From Sapientia aquatica (GTDB lineage: Bacteria; Pseudomonadota; Gammaproteobacteria; Burkholderiales; Burkholderiaceae_D), in the NCBI RefSeq assembly GCF_004358105.1, contig NZ_SMYL01000005.1, forward strand, positions 62,001 to 126,000: a stretch of DNA of 64,000 nt, read 5' to 3'. This document shows positions 9,973-19,016 of this stretch, one piece after another; positions within the stretch are counted from its first letter, which is position 1, and each line of letters starts with the position of its first letter. The position numbers were made by a program, and so were the translations under genes. The notes below the pieces were generated by a model. That model was not told the origin of the DNA. It did no database searches and saw nothing but the letters and a program-made list of their open reading frames with translations.

Positions 9973-10420
9973 ATTGGTTCTCGCCAGTAGCTTAGTTGCG
10001 CTGTGTTCGGCGTGCGCATCGACCAAGCCGCTAGTTGATACCAATGTGACGATTCATTTTCCGTCTTCTGATCCGATCACCAGCGTCACGCAAGCCGACT
10101 CGGTATCGGATGACGTTACCTTGGCGCGCTCGCAGATTGATTGGCGTTTTAAACAAAAAGAGCAGATTTGCTACGACAGATTTTTCGTCAATTCTTGCTT
10201 AATAGACGCCAAAAAAGAACGCCACGATGATTTAGCTGTTGTGAAAAAAAGTGAAGTCGCCGCGAATTATTTCAAGCGGAAAAACAATGTGGAAGAGATG
10301 GACAGAGCGCTAGTAGAAAAGAATTTAGCGCACCCATTGCCCGATCAAACGCCAAACACAACCACTAGTCCGAGCGCAGACCAAGTGACGCCAGCAGATT
10401 CAACTAACGCCATAAAATAA
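9959..10420 (+). CDS. Small predicted lipoprotein of unknown function
   Basis: 153 aa, overlapping the end of zapE by 14 nt in another frame, so probably translationally coupled. The N-terminus MNWFKLVLASSLVALCSACAS is a lipoprotein-type signal with Cys at about residue 19 (lipobox CSAC, slightly non-canonical). The mature part is polar, includes a Lys/Glu-rich middle and a Thr/Pro/Ser-rich C-terminus, and has two Cys in QICYDRFFVNSCLID. An alternative ATG at 9950 is equally in frame. I do not recognise the family. Confidence 0.7.
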   Translation: MNWFKLVLASSLVALCSACASTKPLVDTNVTIHFPSSDPITSVTQADSVSDDVTLARSQIDWRFKQKEQICYDRFFVNSCLIDAKKERHDDLAVVKKSEVAANYFKRKNNVEEMDRALVEKNLAHPLPDQTPNTTTSPSADQVTPADSTNAIK

Positions 10421-10424
10421 ATTG

Positions 10425-10458
10425 ATCGCCATCCGACGCTAGCTCATCCGATGGCGAT
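10425..10458 (+). terminator. Hairpin after the lipoprotein gene
   Basis: Perfect 9-bp stem ATCGCCATC (10425-10433)/GATGGCGAT (10450-10458), starting 5 nt past the stop codon. There is no T-run after it, so it is only a weak terminator candidate. Confidence 0.4.
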
Positions 10459-10485
10459 AGTTAGCGGTTATTCCCCACCCTCGAT

Positions 10486-11055
10486 ATGTCCGCACAACAT
10501 TCTTCACCGCGCTCGCCGCTCGATTTATTTGTTTCCTTTACCCTAATTGCTTTGCAAGGATTTGGTGGCGTGTTGGCGATTGTGCAGCGTGAGATTGTTG
10601 AGAAAAAATGTTGGCTGACTCCCGAAGAATTTGTTGAAGAATGGGCGGTGGCGCAAATTATGCCCGGCCCAAATGTCGTCAACCTGTCATTAATGATAGG
10701 CGCGCGTCATTTTGGTTTGCGCGGCGCTTTGGCGGCCTTGGCGGGCATGTTGGTGCTGCCACTCTTGATCGTTTTACTCCTGGGAATTCTCTACACCGAA
10801 TTTGCCCATCATCCCGGCGTTGTAGGTGCGATGCGCGGCATGGGGGCGGTGGCGGCAGGCTTAATCATTGCAACGGGCCTAAAGATGTTTGCCGGATTGG
10901 CGCACAATCCGTTGGGCAAAGCGCTGTCTGGATTTTTTGGTGTGGCTTGTTTTGCGGGCATCGCGCTATTCCATGTTTCGCTGCCGATTGTGCTGCTCGG
11001 TTTAGGTTTGCCTGCATGTATTTTGGTGTATCGCAAACTGAGATTGAGCCGGTAA
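10486..11055 (+). CDS. chrA: Chromate transporter, short-chain CHR protein 1
   Basis: 189 aa with a single CHR (chromate ion transport) domain: an amphipathic N-terminus, ALQGFGGVLAIVQREIVEKKCWLT, then VAQIMPGPNVVNLSLMIG, followed by several hydrophobic helices (LVLPLLIVLLLGILY and later segments). Full-length ChrA proteins are about 400 aa with two CHR domains; this one and the next gene are the two halves as separate proteins. Such pairs export chromate when co-expressed. The partner begins 4 nt after this stop. Substrate here is inferred from the family. Confidence 0.87.
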   Translation: MSAQHSSPRSPLDLFVSFTLIALQGFGGVLAIVQREIVEKKCWLTPEEFVEEWAVAQIMPGPNVVNLSLMIGARHFGLRGALAALAGMLVLPLLIVLLLGILYTEFAHHPGVVGAMRGMGAVAAGLIIATGLKMFAGLAHNPLGKALSGFFGVACFAGIALFHVSLPIVLLGLGLPACILVYRKLRLSR

Positions 11056-11059
11056 ATCA

Positions 11060-11638
11060 ATGGAAGCAACGACACTCATTACATTGCAGTGGTCAGATTG
11101 GTGGCAACTGTTCCAGCATTTTATTGGCTTATCCATGCTCTCGGTTGGGGGCGCGATTTCTACTTTGCCCGAAATGCACCGGTTTTTGGTCGAACAACAT
11201 CATTGGTTAAGCGAAGCGCAATTTACCGCGTCGGTGGCGATTGCCCAAGCAGCGCCGGGTCCAAACGTGCTGTTTATTGCGCTATTGGGTTGGAATATTG
11301 GCGTTAATGCGGGTGGCTATTTGACTGGAATGTTGGGTGTGTTGATTTGTATGTTCGGTATTTTGTTACCGAGTACTTCGTTAACTTATCTAGCGGCGGG
11401 TTGGTTAGGGCGCAATGCTGGTATGCCTGCAGTGCGCGCGTTTAAACAAGGTTTGGCACCGATAGTAATTGCCCTGTTAATTGCAACCGGTTGGATTATG
11501 GCGAGCGCGCATCCAGCAGGCGAATGGCATCTTTGGTTGGTGACGATGGTGGCGTCAATCTTGATTTGGCGCACACGCATTCATATGTTGTGGCTCATCT
11601 TTGCTGGCGCATTGTTGGGCTGGTTCGGTTTTATTTAA
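11060..11638 (+). CDS. chrA: Chromate transporter, short-chain CHR protein 2
   Basis: 192 aa, the second CHR half-protein. The diagnostic segments are SMLSVGGAISTLPEMHRFLVEQHHWL and VAIAQAAPGPNVLFIALLGW, followed by five to six hydrophobic segments. The start ATG lies 4 nt after the stop of the first half, so the two are surely co-translated and probably assemble as a heterodimer of opposite membrane topology. No ChrB-like regulator is adjacent. Confidence 0.87.
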   Translation: MEATTLITLQWSDWWQLFQHFIGLSMLSVGGAISTLPEMHRFLVEQHHWLSEAQFTASVAIAQAAPGPNVLFIALLGWNIGVNAGGYLTGMLGVLICMFGILLPSTSLTYLAAGWLGRNAGMPAVRAFKQGLAPIVIALLIATGWIMASAHPAGEWHLWLVTMVASILIWRTRIHMLWLIFAGALLGWFGFI

Positions 11639-11652
11639 CGGCGCTGCATTAC

Positions 11653-12699
11653 TTAGTTTTCTGCCACACCGTTAGCTCGTTTTAAATCGGCTGGGCGCCC
11701 AACGTCTATCCAATCCTCTTCCGAAAAATGGGTCGCCACGATTTTATTTTCTTGTAAAAGACTGGCAAATAAATCGGTCATCATAAAAAACTGATTCGGT
11801 GGCACGAGATTTAAAACACCCGGACTTAAGACGTAAATTCCAAGATTGATCAAAATATCCAAGGCAGGTTTTTCTTCAAGGCGCAGCAATTTCCCCGATT
11901 GTTGATGCACCACGCCATACGGAACTTCGTGTCGATAATGTCCGACCGAAATGGTCGCGTCAGCATTGTATTCGCTATGGCAGGCCAAGATTCCTTGTAC
12001 ATCCAAGCGCGTCACTTGATCGCCGTTTAACACAATAATTGGATGCTCTAAATCTTTGGGTAGCAGGCTTAACGCGCCGCCCGTGCTCAACTCAGTCGTT
12101 TCGCGCAGGTATTCAATTTCGCAGCCAAAATCACTGCCGTCGCCAAAATGTTCTTCGATCATATGCCCCAAATAATTGATCGAAATAAAAATAGTGCGTA
12201 TGCCATTGCCGACTAAATTTAAAATGATGCGCTCCAAGATGGGGCGACCGGCGACTTTGACCATGGGCTTCGGGCAGTTTTCAGTATAAGGCCGCAGCCG
12301 CGTCCCTTTCCCGCCCGCCATGATGACCGCCGCATTGGGCCGAGTGGGCGTGCCGATAATCTCTTCCAAAAAATGCATGCCCAATAAATGTTTATTTTTA
12401 TCGACTACTGGAACATGCCGAATCCGCAATGCCTTCATCAAATCCAACACGGCGGCGCGGTCGGTTTTGAGCGGAACGGAAATGAAGTTGCGGCTCATTA
12501 CTTTCGCAGCCGGTGATTGCATTGTTAAGCCACCCAATAAGCCGCGTCGGATATCCCCATCTGTGATGACGCCGATGATGGCGTGCTCAGGGCTGGCTAC
12601 CATCACAACTTCACGCCAGTTTTTTTCGATGGCGGTCATGGCGTCGCCGATATTGGCTGTGTCAGGGATAACGAGCCGTTCGAGATCTTGGGTAAGCAT
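11653..12699 (-). CDS. ptmE: PtmE-like sugar-1-phosphate nucleotidyltransferase with CBS domains
   Basis: 348 aa. Residues about 1-115 hold two CBS motifs (GVITDGDIRRGLLGG and VPVVDKNKHLLGMHF); residues about 120-348 are a nucleotidyltransferase with AVIMAGGKGTRLRPYTENCPKPM and the later LNGDQVTR metal site. This domain order is that of Campylobacter PtmE, which makes GDP-glucosamine for the GDP-linked legionaminic acid route. It is last in a seven-gene operon with leg homologues, 27 nt after legI. The base specificity (GDP or UDP) cannot be read from the sequence. Confidence 0.82.
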   Translation of the reverse strand: MLTQDLERLVIPDTANIGDAMTAIEKNWREVVMVASPEHAIIGVITDGDIRRGLLGGLTMQSPAAKVMSRNFISVPLKTDRAAVLDLMKALRIRHVPVVDKNKHLLGMHFLEEIIGTPTRPNAAVIMAGGKGTRLRPYTENCPKPMVKVAGRPILERIILNLVGNGIRTIFISINYLGHMIEEHFGDGSDFGCEIEYLRETTELSTGGALSLLPKDLEHPIIVLNGDQVTRLDVQGILACHSEYNADATISVGHYRHEVPYGVVHQQSGKLLRLEEKPALDILINLGIYVLSPGVLNLVPPNQFFMMTDLFASLLQENKIVATHFSEEDWIDVGRPADLKRANGVAEN

Positions 12700-12726
12700 G
12701 ATTTATGTCCGCTTTCTCACAATTAA

Positions 12727-13818
12727 TTATTGGTTTTGCCTTGGAAAGACGTTTGCTTCTGCCAGTGCGAGTGCTGAATCGTTGGCCCCAGCGGTTTCAA
12801 CTTGCATGAAATCGCTCCACTGAAATGCGGTATCTATTAACACGGGCTGAATCAATTTTTTTCCAATGACGAGATCTAAATGCTCGACATAAATACCAAC
12901 GTTAGCTCGCTTAAATTCAATATCGGACGGGTTTAATACATGTCCGATTGGCAGATTTTTTATTGCGGTTAGTCGTTTGCGTACCACTGTTTTGGTTACT
13001 TGCTCTGAACTGTTGGGACGCTTAATTCCGTCGCCCATCGCTAATTCAATGCGTCGGATGGCGGTGACCATTTCGGTTAATTCTTGTGGATTTAATGAGG
13101 CAAGATGGTCTGGGCCGGGCATATTTTTGTCGAGCGTAAAGTGCTTCTCGATGACTGTGGCCCCCAAAGCCACGGCGGCGATTGGCACTTCAATTCCCAG
13201 CGTGTGATCGGAATAGCCGATCTCGGTTTTAAACGCATTCTTTAACGTGAGCATGGCGCTCAAGTTGACTTGCTCCATCGGACAAGGGTAGTTGGTGGTG
13301 CAATGCAATAGCGTGATCGGCGCGCTACTAATGGCTTGAATCGTTGCGACTGCAGTTTCGATTTCACCTAAATAAGACATGCCGGTCGATAAAATCATCG
13401 GCTTATTCTTGCTCGCAATCTGACGGAGGTAAGGTAAATTATTGACCTCGCCTGAACCAATTTTGATGATGGGCATTTGAAGCACATCGATTAAAAAATC
13501 CAAGCTTTCTGATTCGTCTGGAGTGGATAGAAATAAAATTCCGCGCTTCTTACAATGCCGTTGTAATTCGCTAAATTGCTCGTACGATAGTTCTAAGCGC
13601 TTCACTAACTCAAACTGCGATGCTTCGCCAGCGACGTTATTTTTTTGGTAGTCGGCAGTTGCAGCAGATTTGGTGATGATTTTTTCGGTCTTAAATGTCT
13701 GAAATTTAACCGCATCCGCGCCAGCACGTTGAGCCGCGTCAATGAGCGCAAATGCGGTATTGATATCGCCGTTATGGTTGACGCCGGCCTCAGCGATAAT
13801 AAATACAGGCGCTGTCAT
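12727..13818 (-). CDS. legI: N,N'-diacetyllegionaminate synthase-type NeuB protein
   Basis: 363 aa NeuB-family synthase that condenses PEP with a six-carbon 2,4-diamino sugar to form a nine-carbon nonulosonic acid. The N-terminal TIM barrel begins VFIIAEAGVNHNGD and contains VKFQTFK and LHCTTNYPCP; residues about 285-350 form the C-terminal SAF/antifreeze-like domain. The start overlaps the legG stop as ATGA (13815-13818). Assignment to legionaminate over sialate or pseudaminate rests on the LegB, LegC and PtmE neighbours. Confidence 0.88.
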   Translation of the reverse strand: MTAPVFIIAEAGVNHNGDINTAFALIDAAQRAGADAVKFQTFKTEKIITKSAATADYQKNNVAGEASQFELVKRLELSYEQFSELQRHCKKRGILFLSTPDESESLDFLIDVLQMPIIKIGSGEVNNLPYLRQIASKNKPMILSTGMSYLGEIETAVATIQAISSAPITLLHCTTNYPCPMEQVNLSAMLTLKNAFKTEIGYSDHTLGIEVPIAAVALGATVIEKHFTLDKNMPGPDHLASLNPQELTEMVTAIRRIELAMGDGIKRPNSSEQVTKTVVRKRLTAIKNLPIGHVLNPSDIEFKRANVGIYVEHLDLVIGKKLIQPVLIDTAFQWSDFMQVETAGANDSALALAEANVFPRQNQ

Positions 13819-15029
13819 TTGAACTCCTTTAACAACGAATTCCAGTCAAGCGAATTCACTTCAATCACAAAGTTTTTAGACAACAGCTTGTCCTGCGGCA
13901 GGGTAGTAAGTGCTGTGTTCAGAGCGCTAACAATGCGCTCCGAATTACGTCCGTCGCGATAAGGATCATAGGGATTTTCTGGCCGGTCTGGCGCGGGGTG
14001 CGCCAGCACGTGAGCGATCGCGTCCTTAATGTCAGTGGCGTCATAGTTGGTATGAATCACACTGGCGGCTGACATTCTGCCTTTTTGACGGTTGCCGATA
14101 TTAATAGCGGGGATATTAAACGAGGCCGCTTCGGTAAGTCCGCTGGATGAATTGCCGATAACCAGTTTGGCGCGACGCATGACCGCCAAATAATTTTTAC
14201 TGCCAAAATGCGCTACGAAGCGGCAGTTCTTCCTTGCTTCAATAAACGCTTGAATACGTTGAGTGATGATTTCGGCGTCTTTCTCAGATGCCGGTGCGGT
14301 AAAAATTATTAACTCATCGGGGAATAAATCTAAGGCGGCTAAGAGTCCATTAATTTGTTCTTGCACTGATGTGTTGAGGTCTAATGTGGACGGATGGTAG
14401 GTCACTAAAATCGGTCTGGCGGTGACAGCAATATCGAATTGTTTTTGTATTTCATCAGCGCTTGCATAGTCGTTGCTATGTATCGAATCCAAGCCACATT
14501 CACCGCAAATAGTAATACGCCAATCTTCTTCGCCCATCGCGCTGACGTTGCGCGCATAGGTGGCATTTCCCACAAAGTGTAAATGCGCTAATTTAGTGTG
14601 CGCGTGACGGATGCTGTCGTCGATCGCGCCTGCCGTTATTTCGCCACCGCTGATATGCGCGATGGGAATGTTAAACAGGAAGGCCGCAATGCTAATGGCA
14701 AATAATTCCCAACGGTCGCCTAAAACAACGATTGCGTCGTAATGCTGCTGTGCGAACCAGTCAGCCAATTGAGCTTGTGCCGCAGAAATTGCCTGCATGC
14801 GCGATTGCTCAGTGGTACCGCGCAATCCAAATGCGATGGGGACGATACGAAGCGGTAAATCCTTAACATATTGTTCTATTTCAGTTGCACTTTGGTATAG
14901 CTGCTGTTGGTGCAAACTCGCGACTAACAGGTCTAGATCAAACGCAGTCGAACACAAGCCAATCAGTCGGCGCAGCGGACCGAAATCGGAGCGGGATGAA
15001 GTGAAAATAGCGACTTTTTTGGGCGACAT
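13815..15029 (-). CDS. legG: Hydrolysing UDP/GDP-sugar 2-epimerase (LegG/NeuC)
   Basis: 404 aa NeuC-family enzyme that removes the nucleotide and inverts C2 of the nucleotide-linked diamino sugar. Family features: KVAIFTSSRSDFGPL at the N-terminus, VVLGDRWE, AHISGGEITAGAIDDSIRHA, and the C-terminal VIGNSSSGLTEAASFNIPAINIG and GRMSAASVI segments. It is preceded by a 69-nt gap after the FemAB-like gene and overlaps legI by 4 nt. The conserved Asp and Glu of hydrolysing epimerases are present. Confidence 0.88.
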   Translation of the reverse strand: MSPKKVAIFTSSRSDFGPLRRLIGLCSTAFDLDLLVASLHQQQLYQSATEIEQYVKDLPLRIVPIAFGLRGTTEQSRMQAISAAQAQLADWFAQQHYDAIVVLGDRWELFAISIAAFLFNIPIAHISGGEITAGAIDDSIRHAHTKLAHLHFVGNATYARNVSAMGEEDWRITICGECGLDSIHSNDYASADEIQKQFDIAVTARPILVTYHPSTLDLNTSVQEQINGLLAALDLFPDELIIFTAPASEKDAEIITQRIQAFIEARKNCRFVAHFGSKNYLAVMRRAKLVIGNSSSGLTEAASFNIPAINIGNRQKGRMSAASVIHTNYDATDIKDAIAHVLAHPAPDRPENPYDPYRDGRNSERIVSALNTALTTLPQDKLLSKNFVIEVNSLDWNSLLKEFK

Positions 15030-15098
15030 GATTATGCTTTTGCGAGTGTAAAATTAAACCCCGCGCAAACGCGATGGGCGCTCACCGGAAAGCGCTGG

Positions 15099-16136
15099 TT
15101 AAAGCGAATTGAATAGAACACCTTGTTCTCCCCGCGCTTCGTTAATGAGAAAGTAAGTTGGATGCTGCAAGGGCAGAAGTTGGCGTTCTTGGTAATAAAT
15201 TTTCTCGTTACAAATCCATGTTGACACATCAAAATTTAATTTTTTAGTGGCAAATTTTTTCTTAAACAGACTTAAGCCGTCGCTCTCATCCAATGTATGC
15301 CCTCCACCGATATGAAAAAACGTATAGCCTCGGTTTCCGTAATGGACGATCGATTCTGCTAGCAGTAGTTCGTGAAACTGAGAAGCGGGATAGTCGCGCA
15401 TCAGTGCGCTAAGGTGATAATGAACCCAGCCAGCTGTATCCATTAAAAATAATGCGCCAGCGATAATTTGATTATTTTTGGTGTCGCGGACAATTGCGAG
15501 TTCGCATTGACGCCCAAAAGCGCTGGCGTGGAGCAGGAAAAAATCTTCATCAAATAAATAAAATGGATTGGTTTTTTTCTCAGACATGGCAGCGTGATAG
15601 ATGCGGTAAAAATCCTTTACATCGCTCGCTTTCCATGAATCCGCCGATTGAAATTCCACCACCAAATGTTGACGTAATGCGGCGTTGATCGACCAACGGA
15701 TTTTTTGATGTGACGATGCACAAAATTCAGTCAACGTGATGTTGGCCTCAAGCCCGCGGGTGTAGGTAATTCGATTTAACGTATGTTTGTTCTCGGGCCA
15801 ACAGTATTGATTCTGAGCGAACGGCGCGTGTCTTAAAAAGACGGCGATGATTCTTTGTGATTGGAGAAAATCAAGCAATGCGGCATGTTCTTCTGGCGTC
15901 ACAAAAAACGCTTCGTCAGACCACAGTCCACCATAACCGTATGCGCTAGAAGCTTCCCAATAATCGTCGCCCACGGGTTGTAACTCGAGCGGCAAAAAGG
16001 CTAAGGAGGAGTTTTTCGTTAGTTGCAAAATAACGAGCTTAGCGCCGCTGTGATTGGCAAATAACGACAGATACGACTGCTCAAAATATATTGGGCATGC
16101 TAATGATGCTAGCGTGGTGACCCAATTAAATTGCAT
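15099..16136 (-). CDS. FemAB/GNAT-type acyltransferase of the nonulosonate cluster
   Basis: 345 aa, no signal peptide. The C-terminal half resembles the GNAT fold of FemAB-type proteins (CELAIVRDTKNNQIIAGALFLMD, then VHYHLSALMRDYPASQFHELLLAESIVHY and FHIGGGH). The N-terminal half (starts MQFNWVTTLASLACPIYF) is a second, degenerate GNAT-like part. AGAGGGG precedes the ATG. Its place between legC and legG is where the legionaminate route needs an N-acetyltransferase (LegH). I infer that it supplies this step or a different acyl group; it is not a typical LegH. Confidence 0.68.
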   Translation of the reverse strand: MQFNWVTTLASLACPIYFEQSYLSLFANHSGAKLVILQLTKNSSLAFLPLELQPVGDDYWEASSAYGYGGLWSDEAFFVTPEEHAALLDFLQSQRIIAVFLRHAPFAQNQYCWPENKHTLNRITYTRGLEANITLTEFCASSHQKIRWSINAALRQHLVVEFQSADSWKASDVKDFYRIYHAAMSEKKTNPFYLFDEDFFLLHASAFGRQCELAIVRDTKNNQIIAGALFLMDTAGWVHYHLSALMRDYPASQFHELLLAESIVHYGNRGYTFFHIGGGHTLDESDGLSLFKKKFATKKLNFDVSTWICNEKIYYQERQLLPLQHPTYFLINEARGEQGVLFNSL

Positions 16137-16158
16137 GGTAAATCCCCTCTGTATTTTA

Positions 16159-17346
16159 TTAGCGTGGCAAATCGAATCTGGCGCTGCTGGGTAAGTTCAC
16201 GACGCGCTCAACTAGCCACTGTGCATTCGCTAAATCCATTGCTTGACAATCTGCGTACATCGGCAGGGTATTAACTAATGTCCAAATTGGCCTGACCATA
16301 ATATTGGCCGCAATCAGTTCAGTCAGAAATTGATCGCGCGCTGATGGAGTCGGGCAAATAACGGCGTTAAGCCAATAGTTTGCGTGCGTGTTGTCAGGTT
16401 CTTTAACCAAGGTGTAACGCGTGTCAGCGAAGAAGCTAGCATAGGCTTGCGCAATTTTTCTTTTGCTGGCGAGCAGTTGCGGCAGCATTTCGATCTGGGC
16501 GCAACCTAGTGCGGCATTGATGTTGGGCAGCCGATAGTTATAGCCAATGTCGTCGTGCACAAATTCATAAGGATGGGCTAGTTTGGCTGTGGTGGTTAGG
16601 TGCTTGGCGCGGCGCGCTAGCTCGTCGTCGTTGGTTAAAATCATGCCACCGCCGCCAGTAGTAATGGTTTTGTTGCCATTGAAGCTCAATGTGCCTAGCA
16701 AACCAAAGGTGCCTGTGTGTTGTTGGTGATAATAGCTGCCTAGGCTTTCGGCAGCGTCTTCGATGAGCGGTAAGTTGAATTCAGCACAAATTGCTATGAG
16801 CTGTTCCAAGTCACAAGGTAGTCCAAAGGTGTGCATAGGTAGCACAGCGGCGATACGTCTGCCGGTGGCTTTATTGAAGCAGCCTTGGCTATTTATTAGG
16901 CAGTGATTGCTTAAGAAATCGAGCAAGCTAGCTGGATTCATACCCAAGGTATGGCGATTCACATCCACAAAAACTGGCTTGGCATTGCAATACGCAATGG
17001 CGTTGCAGGTGGCGACAAAGCTTAACGGTTGGGTGATTACCTCTTCTCCGGCTTTAACGCCCGCTAGTAATAGCGCAATGTGCAAAGCGGCGGTGCCGTT
17101 AACGGTGGCGATAGCATGCTTGGCTCCCGTGGTGGTGGTCACAGATTGCTCAAACTGGGTAACGTAGGCGCCAACGCTGGATACAAAGGTTGAATCGATA
17201 CAGTCGAGTAAATATTTTTTTTCGTTCCCAGCAAATAGCGGCGCATGCAAGGCAATCAGGGCATCAGTTTTGCTGTCCTTGGACGGATATAGCGCACGAA
17301 TAAAATCAATAATGTCTTGATGGCTAGGATGCATGTTGGCCACCAT
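16159..17346 (-). CDS. legC: LegC-type PLP-dependent sugar aminotransferase
   Basis: 395 aa DegT/DnrJ/EryC1/StrS-family aminotransferase adding an amino group at C4 of the 4-keto-6-deoxy sugar. Visible features: STFVSSVGAYVTQFE, NGTAALHIALLLAGVKAGEEVI, the PLP aspartate region LPLIEDAAESLGSYY, and the Schiff-base lysine in SFNGNKTITTGGGGM. The start codon directly follows the legB TAA. An internal ATG at 17334 (MHPSHQ), preceded by GGTGG, is an alternative start. Long LegC-type proteins keep this extra N-terminal helix. Confidence 0.9.
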   Translation of the reverse strand: MVANMHPSHQDIIDFIRALYPSKDSKTDALIALHAPLFAGNEKKYLLDCIDSTFVSSVGAYVTQFEQSVTTTTGAKHAIATVNGTAALHIALLLAGVKAGEEVITQPLSFVATCNAIAYCNAKPVFVDVNRHTLGMNPASLLDFLSNHCLINSQGCFNKATGRRIAAVLPMHTFGLPCDLEQLIAICAEFNLPLIEDAAESLGSYYHQQHTGTFGLLGTLSFNGNKTITTGGGGMILTNDDELARRAKHLTTTAKLAHPYEFVHDDIGYNYRLPNINAALGCAQIEMLPQLLASKRKIAQAYASFFADTRYTLVKEPDNTHANYWLNAVICPTPSARDQFLTELIAANIMVRPIWTLVNTLPMYADCQAMDLANAQWLVERVVNLPSSARFDLPR

Positions 17347-18345
17347 TTAAATCGTGTAACCGTCGTCTTTGTAGGCCGACAAGTTATCGGGATTAGTGAA
17401 CCACGCGATGGTCTCTGCGATACCGCGTTTAAATCCCTCTTTGCCTGCATAAATGGGTGACCAACTTAATAGCTTTTGTGCTTTTTCATTCGATGCCCAC
17501 AGTCGTTCGACTTCGCTTTTCTCGGGTCGTAAGCGTTGATTGTCGCAAATGATCTCAAGCCTAATTCCCATGATGTCAGCAATCACATTGGCGGTTTCAC
17601 CGATGGAAATTTCATAGTTGCTGCCTAAGTTGATGACTTCTCCAATACTGCTGGGCGAATTCAGCGCGGCGATAAAACCGTTGACGGTATCGCTGACAAA
17701 ATTAAAGTCACGCGTAGGATGAATTGCGCCTAGTTTAATTTGCTGCTTGCCGTGCGCGAGCTGGGTAATGATGGTTGGAATGACTGCGCGGGTGGATTGG
17801 CGCGGGCCGTAAGTGTTAAAGGGACGCACAATGCCAATCGGTGTGCCAAACGAGCGGTAAAACGACATGGCCAACTGATCCGCGCCGATTTTGCTGGCGG
17901 AATAGGGCGATTGACCTTCGAGTGGATGCAACTCAGTAATCGGTACAAACTGTGCCGTGCCATACACTTCGCTGGTGGAGGTATGAATCACTTTGGCTAT
18001 ATTTAAGTCGCGCGCCGCTTGCACGACATTTAATGTGCCTTTGATATTGGTATCAATATAGGTGTCGGGCGAATGGTAGGAATAGGGAATCGCGATTAGT
18101 GCGGCCAGATGCAATACCGCATCGCATCCGGTCATCGCCGTGCGCACACCGTGCGGATCACGAATGTCGCCCGCAAAGACTTCAAAACGGCCTTTAACGT
18201 CCGGTGCGCAGCGATCTAGCCAGCCCCATGAATTAAACGAGTTGTATAGCACAAAGGCGCGTACCTCATGTCCAGCGCGCACTAGTGCCTCGGTTAAATG
18301 AGACCCGATAAAACCATCGGCACCAGTAACTAATAGTTTACTCAT
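17347..18345 (-). CDS. legB: LegB-type nucleotide-sugar 4,6-dehydratase (extended SDR)
   Basis: 332 aa short-chain dehydrogenase/reductase. NAD motif VTGADGFIGSHLTEAL at the N-terminus; catalytic TSEVYGTAQF with YSASKIGADQLA (the YxxxK pair); VRPFNTYGPRQSTRAVIPT as substrate-binding segment. It should dehydrate a GDP- or UDP-N-acetylglucosamine to the 4-keto-6-deoxy sugar, the first committed legionaminate step. The true start is ATG 18345, overlapping the legF stop as ATGA; the 12 residues read upstream are not needed. Confidence 0.9.
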   Translation of the reverse strand: MSKLLVTGADGFIGSHLTEALVRAGHEVRAFVLYNSFNSWGWLDRCAPDVKGRFEVFAGDIRDPHGVRTAMTGCDAVLHLAALIAIPYSYHSPDTYIDTNIKGTLNVVQAARDLNIAKVIHTSTSEVYGTAQFVPITELHPLEGQSPYSASKIGADQLAMSFYRSFGTPIGIVRPFNTYGPRQSTRAVIPTIITQLAHGKQQIKLGAIHPTRDFNFVSDTVNGFIAALNSPSSIGEVINLGSNYEISIGETANVIADIMGIRLEIICDNQRLRPEKSEVERLWASNEKAQKLLSWSPIYAGKEGFKRGIAETIAWFTNPDNLSAYKDDGYTI

Positions 18346-19016
18346 AGCGTATCGGCCAAAAGTAGCTCGGCAATTTTCCAATCGAAAGGCGTGTCGATGT
18401 CGAGCGATTGCTCAATCGGCATGACAAAGCCCAGGGTTTCGTGAGTTAAGAAGGTTTGCGTTTTCTTGAGCCATTCGCAATTGGCAAAATACAGCGCGCC
18501 GTTCAAACTAAATACCGGCGGCAATTGTTGGCGGCTAGTGAATTCGGTGCTAGGAATTAACTGACTTAAATAGCTATCGACATCGAGGCGATACATCCAG
18601 TAAGGCGATTGGGCCGATTCATTCACCGACACGACAGCCTTGGCTTGTCGCGCGACGGCAAATTCGATGCAGCGGTTAACCTCACCCAAGGTGCGCAGCG
18701 GTGACGTGGGTTGCAGCAGCAAGATGTGGTCAAACTGCGGCAGATGTTCCAGCGCATGCAATACCGGCGCCATGCCCGGACTGTCGTCTTGCGCCAGCTC
18801 GCTAGGACGCATAAAAGGCACTTGTGCGCCGTATTGTCGGCTAATGTCGGCAATCTCTTGATCGTCGGTGCTGACCACCACGCTATCGATATAGGGCGAC
18901 GCTAGCGCTGCTTCAATACTCCAGGCGATCAACGGCTTGCCGGCTAACAGCCGACAGTTTTTACGTGGAATACCTTTGGAGCCGCCTCGGGCGGGAATCA
19001 GCGCAAGTGTTTTCAA
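18342..19016 (-). CDS. legF: CMP-legionaminate-type cytidylyltransferase
   Basis: 224 aa NeuA-family enzyme activating the nonulosonic acid with CTP. Signature ALIPARGGSKGIPRKNCRLLAGKPLI, then VVVSTDDQEIADI and LLLQPTSPLRT. The start is TTG at 19016: GAGGA at 19025-19029 sits 8 nt upstream, whereas an ATG further upstream is out of frame and a TTG at 19031 has no ribosome site. First gene of the seven-gene minus-strand operon and divergent from the TPR-glycosyltransferase genes. Confidence 0.88.
   Translation of the reverse strand: MKTLALIPARGGSKGIPRKNCRLLAGKPLIAWSIEAALASPYIDSVVVSTDDQEIADISRQYGAQVPFMRPSELAQDDSPGMAPVLHALEHLPQFDHILLLQPTSPLRTLGEVNRCIEFAVARQAKAVVSVNESAQSPYWMYRLDVDSYLSQLIPSTEFTSRQQLPPVFSLNGALYFANCEWLKKTQTFLTHETLGFVMPIEQSLDIDTPFDWKIAELLLADTL

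Noticed and set aside
10641-11210. 189-codon plus-strand frame across the two CHR genes
   Set aside because: Overlaps both CHR genes in another frame and encodes Cys/Gly/Arg-rich sequence with no membrane pattern.
11653-19016. Interpreting the nonulosonate operon as a capsule or LPS locus
   Set aside because: No polymerase, flippase or lipid-linked glycosyltransferase genes are present; the neighbours are flagellar.
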